64,000 nucleotides of DNA, taken from JANMJD01 sp963828405 (GTDB lineage: Bacteria; Actinomycetota; Acidimicrobiia; Acidimicrobiales; Ilumatobacteraceae). The notes beneath the pieces were generated by a model. The model was not told the origin of the DNA and ran no database searches. It saw nothing but the letters and a program-made list of their open reading frames with translations. How positions within the stretch are numbered: position 1 is the stretch's first letter; each line of letters begins with the position of its first letter. Positions 62,901 to 64,000 of the stretch are shown here, in pieces. The stretch is from NCBI GenBank assembly GCA_963828405.1, contig CAWHEG010000031.1, positions 2,542,001 through 2,606,000 on the forward strand. Reading direction: 5' to 3'. A program made the position numbers and the translations under genes.

Positions 62901-64000
62901 CCAGGACGAACGGCGCCACGAGCGTGGTGCGCCGGGCCCGGCGGTCCGTGGCGTCCTCGGCGCGATCGGCGCTGCCGAGCACGGAGACGATCGCCCGCGA
63001 GGCGAGGAACCGCAGCGGTTCGGGCTCCCAGTTACGCGCCCGGTGCCCGACCCAGGGCAGCGCGGTCAGCTCGCTGGAGCGCTCGAGGATCAGGTCGGCG
63101 AGCGTTCGGCCCCCGATGTTGGCCGCCACGACGCCGTGGCCGGAGTAGCCCCCCGACCAGGCGAGGCCCCGCCGACGATCGCACTCGACCGACATCGACC
63201 AGTCGCGGGGCACGGCGAGCGACCCACCCCAGTGGTGGGTGATCGCACTGGAGGCGGCGGCGGGGAAGTGCTGTTGCAGCGAACGCTCCAAGCGGGCGCG
63301 GACGTCTCCGTTGCGCTCGTGCGACGGATCGATCGGTGAGCCGATGCGGTATGGAGCGCCGCGGCCGCCGATGGCGATGCGCCCGTCCATCGTCCGCTGG
63401 GCGTAGAAGAACAGGTGGTGGGCATCGGAGACCGCCATCCCGTCGCGCCAGCCCAGGGCCTCCCAGACATCGTCGCTGAGCGGTTCGGTGGCGATCATCA
63501 GCGAGTACAACGGCAGGAACCTGCGTCGCCAGCCGGCGCTGCGCACGCTGTACGACTCGGTGGCCCGCACGATCATCGGCGCCCGCACCGAGCCGTGCTC
63601 ACTGCGGATCCGGCCGCTGTCGATCTCGGCCGGGCTCCGCTCGAAGATCGTCACCCCGCGGCGCTCGCACGCCTCGGCCAACCCCCGAACGAGCCGGGCC
63701 GGGTCGACCCGGGCGCAGTGCGGGGTGAACGTGGCGGCCCGTGCCCCCGGGGTGCGCACGAAGCCGTCGAGCTCGGCGGGATCGAGGAGCCGGACGTCGT
63801 CGTCGGTCAGACCACGGGCGTGCTTGGCCGCCAGGCCGGCGGTGAGCCGTCGGCGTTGCGGCTCGGAGTAGGCGATCGTCAGGGCGCCGTGATGGGAGTA
63901 GCCGCACTCGATGTCCTCGGCGGCAGCCACCCGGCCGATCTCGTCGACCGCCGCGAACGTCGCCCGCTCGCCGCGCAGCACCGCCGCCGCTCCCGAGCGT
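62893..64000 (-). CDS. FAD-dependent oxidoreductase (DAO family), 5' end beyond the window
   Basis: The reading frame is open to the right edge, so the N-terminal FAD-binding motif lies outside. The visible 369 residues match the gamma-glutamylputrescine/glycine oxidase-like group of DAO proteins: SHHGALTIAYSE, PHCARVDPARLVRGLAEACERRG, then IAIGGRGAPYRIG and the FAD-closing GLAWSGGYSGHGVVAANIGGR. It probably oxidises an amine or amino acid; the substrate is unknown. A GTG at 63981 is inside the protein, not its start. Confidence 0.83.
   Translation of the reverse strand, partial: RSGAAAVLRGERATFAAVDEIGRVAAAEDIECGYSHHGALTIAYSEPQRRRLTAGLAAKHARGLTDDDVRLLDPAELDGFVRTPGARAATFTPHCARVDPARLVRGLAEACERRGVTIFERSPAEIDSGRIRSEHGSVRAPMIVRATESYSVRSAGWRRRFLPLYSLMIATEPLSDDVWEALGWRDGMAVSDAHHLFFYAQRTMDGRIAIGGRGAPYRIGSPIDPSHERNGDVRARLERSLQQHFPAAASSAITHHWGGSLAVPRDWSMSVECDRRRGLAWSGGYSGHGVVAANIGGRTLADLILERSSELTALPWVGHRARNWEPEPLRFLASRAIVSVLGSADRAEDATDRRARRTTLVAPFVLGR

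Overview
The window is very G+C-rich, densely coding chromosomal DNA that fits a free-living, high-GC actinobacterium. Pointers are a 6C-type small RNA beside a HAD-IB gene, a PPOX-fold protein of the F420-dependent type, a mycothiol-isomerase-like DinB protein, DUF4190 and LysM proteins, and secreted enzymes with long Thr-Thr-Thr-x-Pro linkers. An Acidimicrobiia (Ilumatobacter-like) source is my best guess, not a proven one. I saw no prophage, insertion sequence, CRISPR array or replication origin. There is one tRNA (Val-CAC).

Layout. 1-2 kb: an acyl-CoA carboxyltransferase cut by the window edge, behind a LysR gene. 2-7 kb: 6C RNA, a HAD/PlsC fusion, an OafA-type acyltransferase and an SPFH protein. 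7-12 kb: mitochondrial-type aconitase, divergent from a GHMP kinase-GntR pair, then a crotonase. 12.5-18.5 kb: gltBD, with gltB frameshifted. 18.5-20.6 kb: a LysM lipoprotein, a VOC protein and YceH. 20.6-25.7 kb: three tandem secreted metallophosphoesterases with exchanged N-terminal modules and repetitive linkers.

25.9-32.8 kb: a four-gene minus-strand operon (fatty acyl-CoA reductase-HAD fusion, zinc alcohol dehydrogenase, LarA-like protein, PlsC acyltransferase) divergent from a TetR gene across a perfect 16-bp palindrome. It looks like an uncharacterised lipid pathway and is the best candidate for a new system here. 32.9-38.9 kb: a frameshifted LysR, a 36-residue membrane peptide, polysaccharide deacetylase, divergent ddl and murF, and an MFS exporter. 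39-44 kb: P450, alanine dehydrogenase with a divergent but frameshifted Lrp regulator, a second Lrp, a 2-hydroxyacid dehydrogenase and a DUF2087 regulator. 44-46.5 kb: J-domain and DUF4190 membrane proteins, tRNA-Val and a RHH/PIN toxin-antitoxin pair.

47-58 kb: amino- and keto-acid catabolism with local regulators: class III aminotransferase plus Lrp, Baeyer-Villiger-type monooxygenase, D-amino-acid dehydrogenase, two GntR genes, a Rieske oxygenase, a HisC-like aminotransferase and a GlcD-like oxidase. 58-64 kb: a hydrolase, an NDT/TIR-like protein, an internally duplicated orphan, a sulfide:quinone oxidoreductase-TusE-DsrE2 sulfur-relay operon, and an FAD oxidoreductase running off the edge.

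Four otherwise intact genes (gltB, a LysR, the Lrp beside ald, tusE) each carry exactly one single-base indel. This looks more like residual consensus error than decay, and reads should settle it before the genes are called dead.
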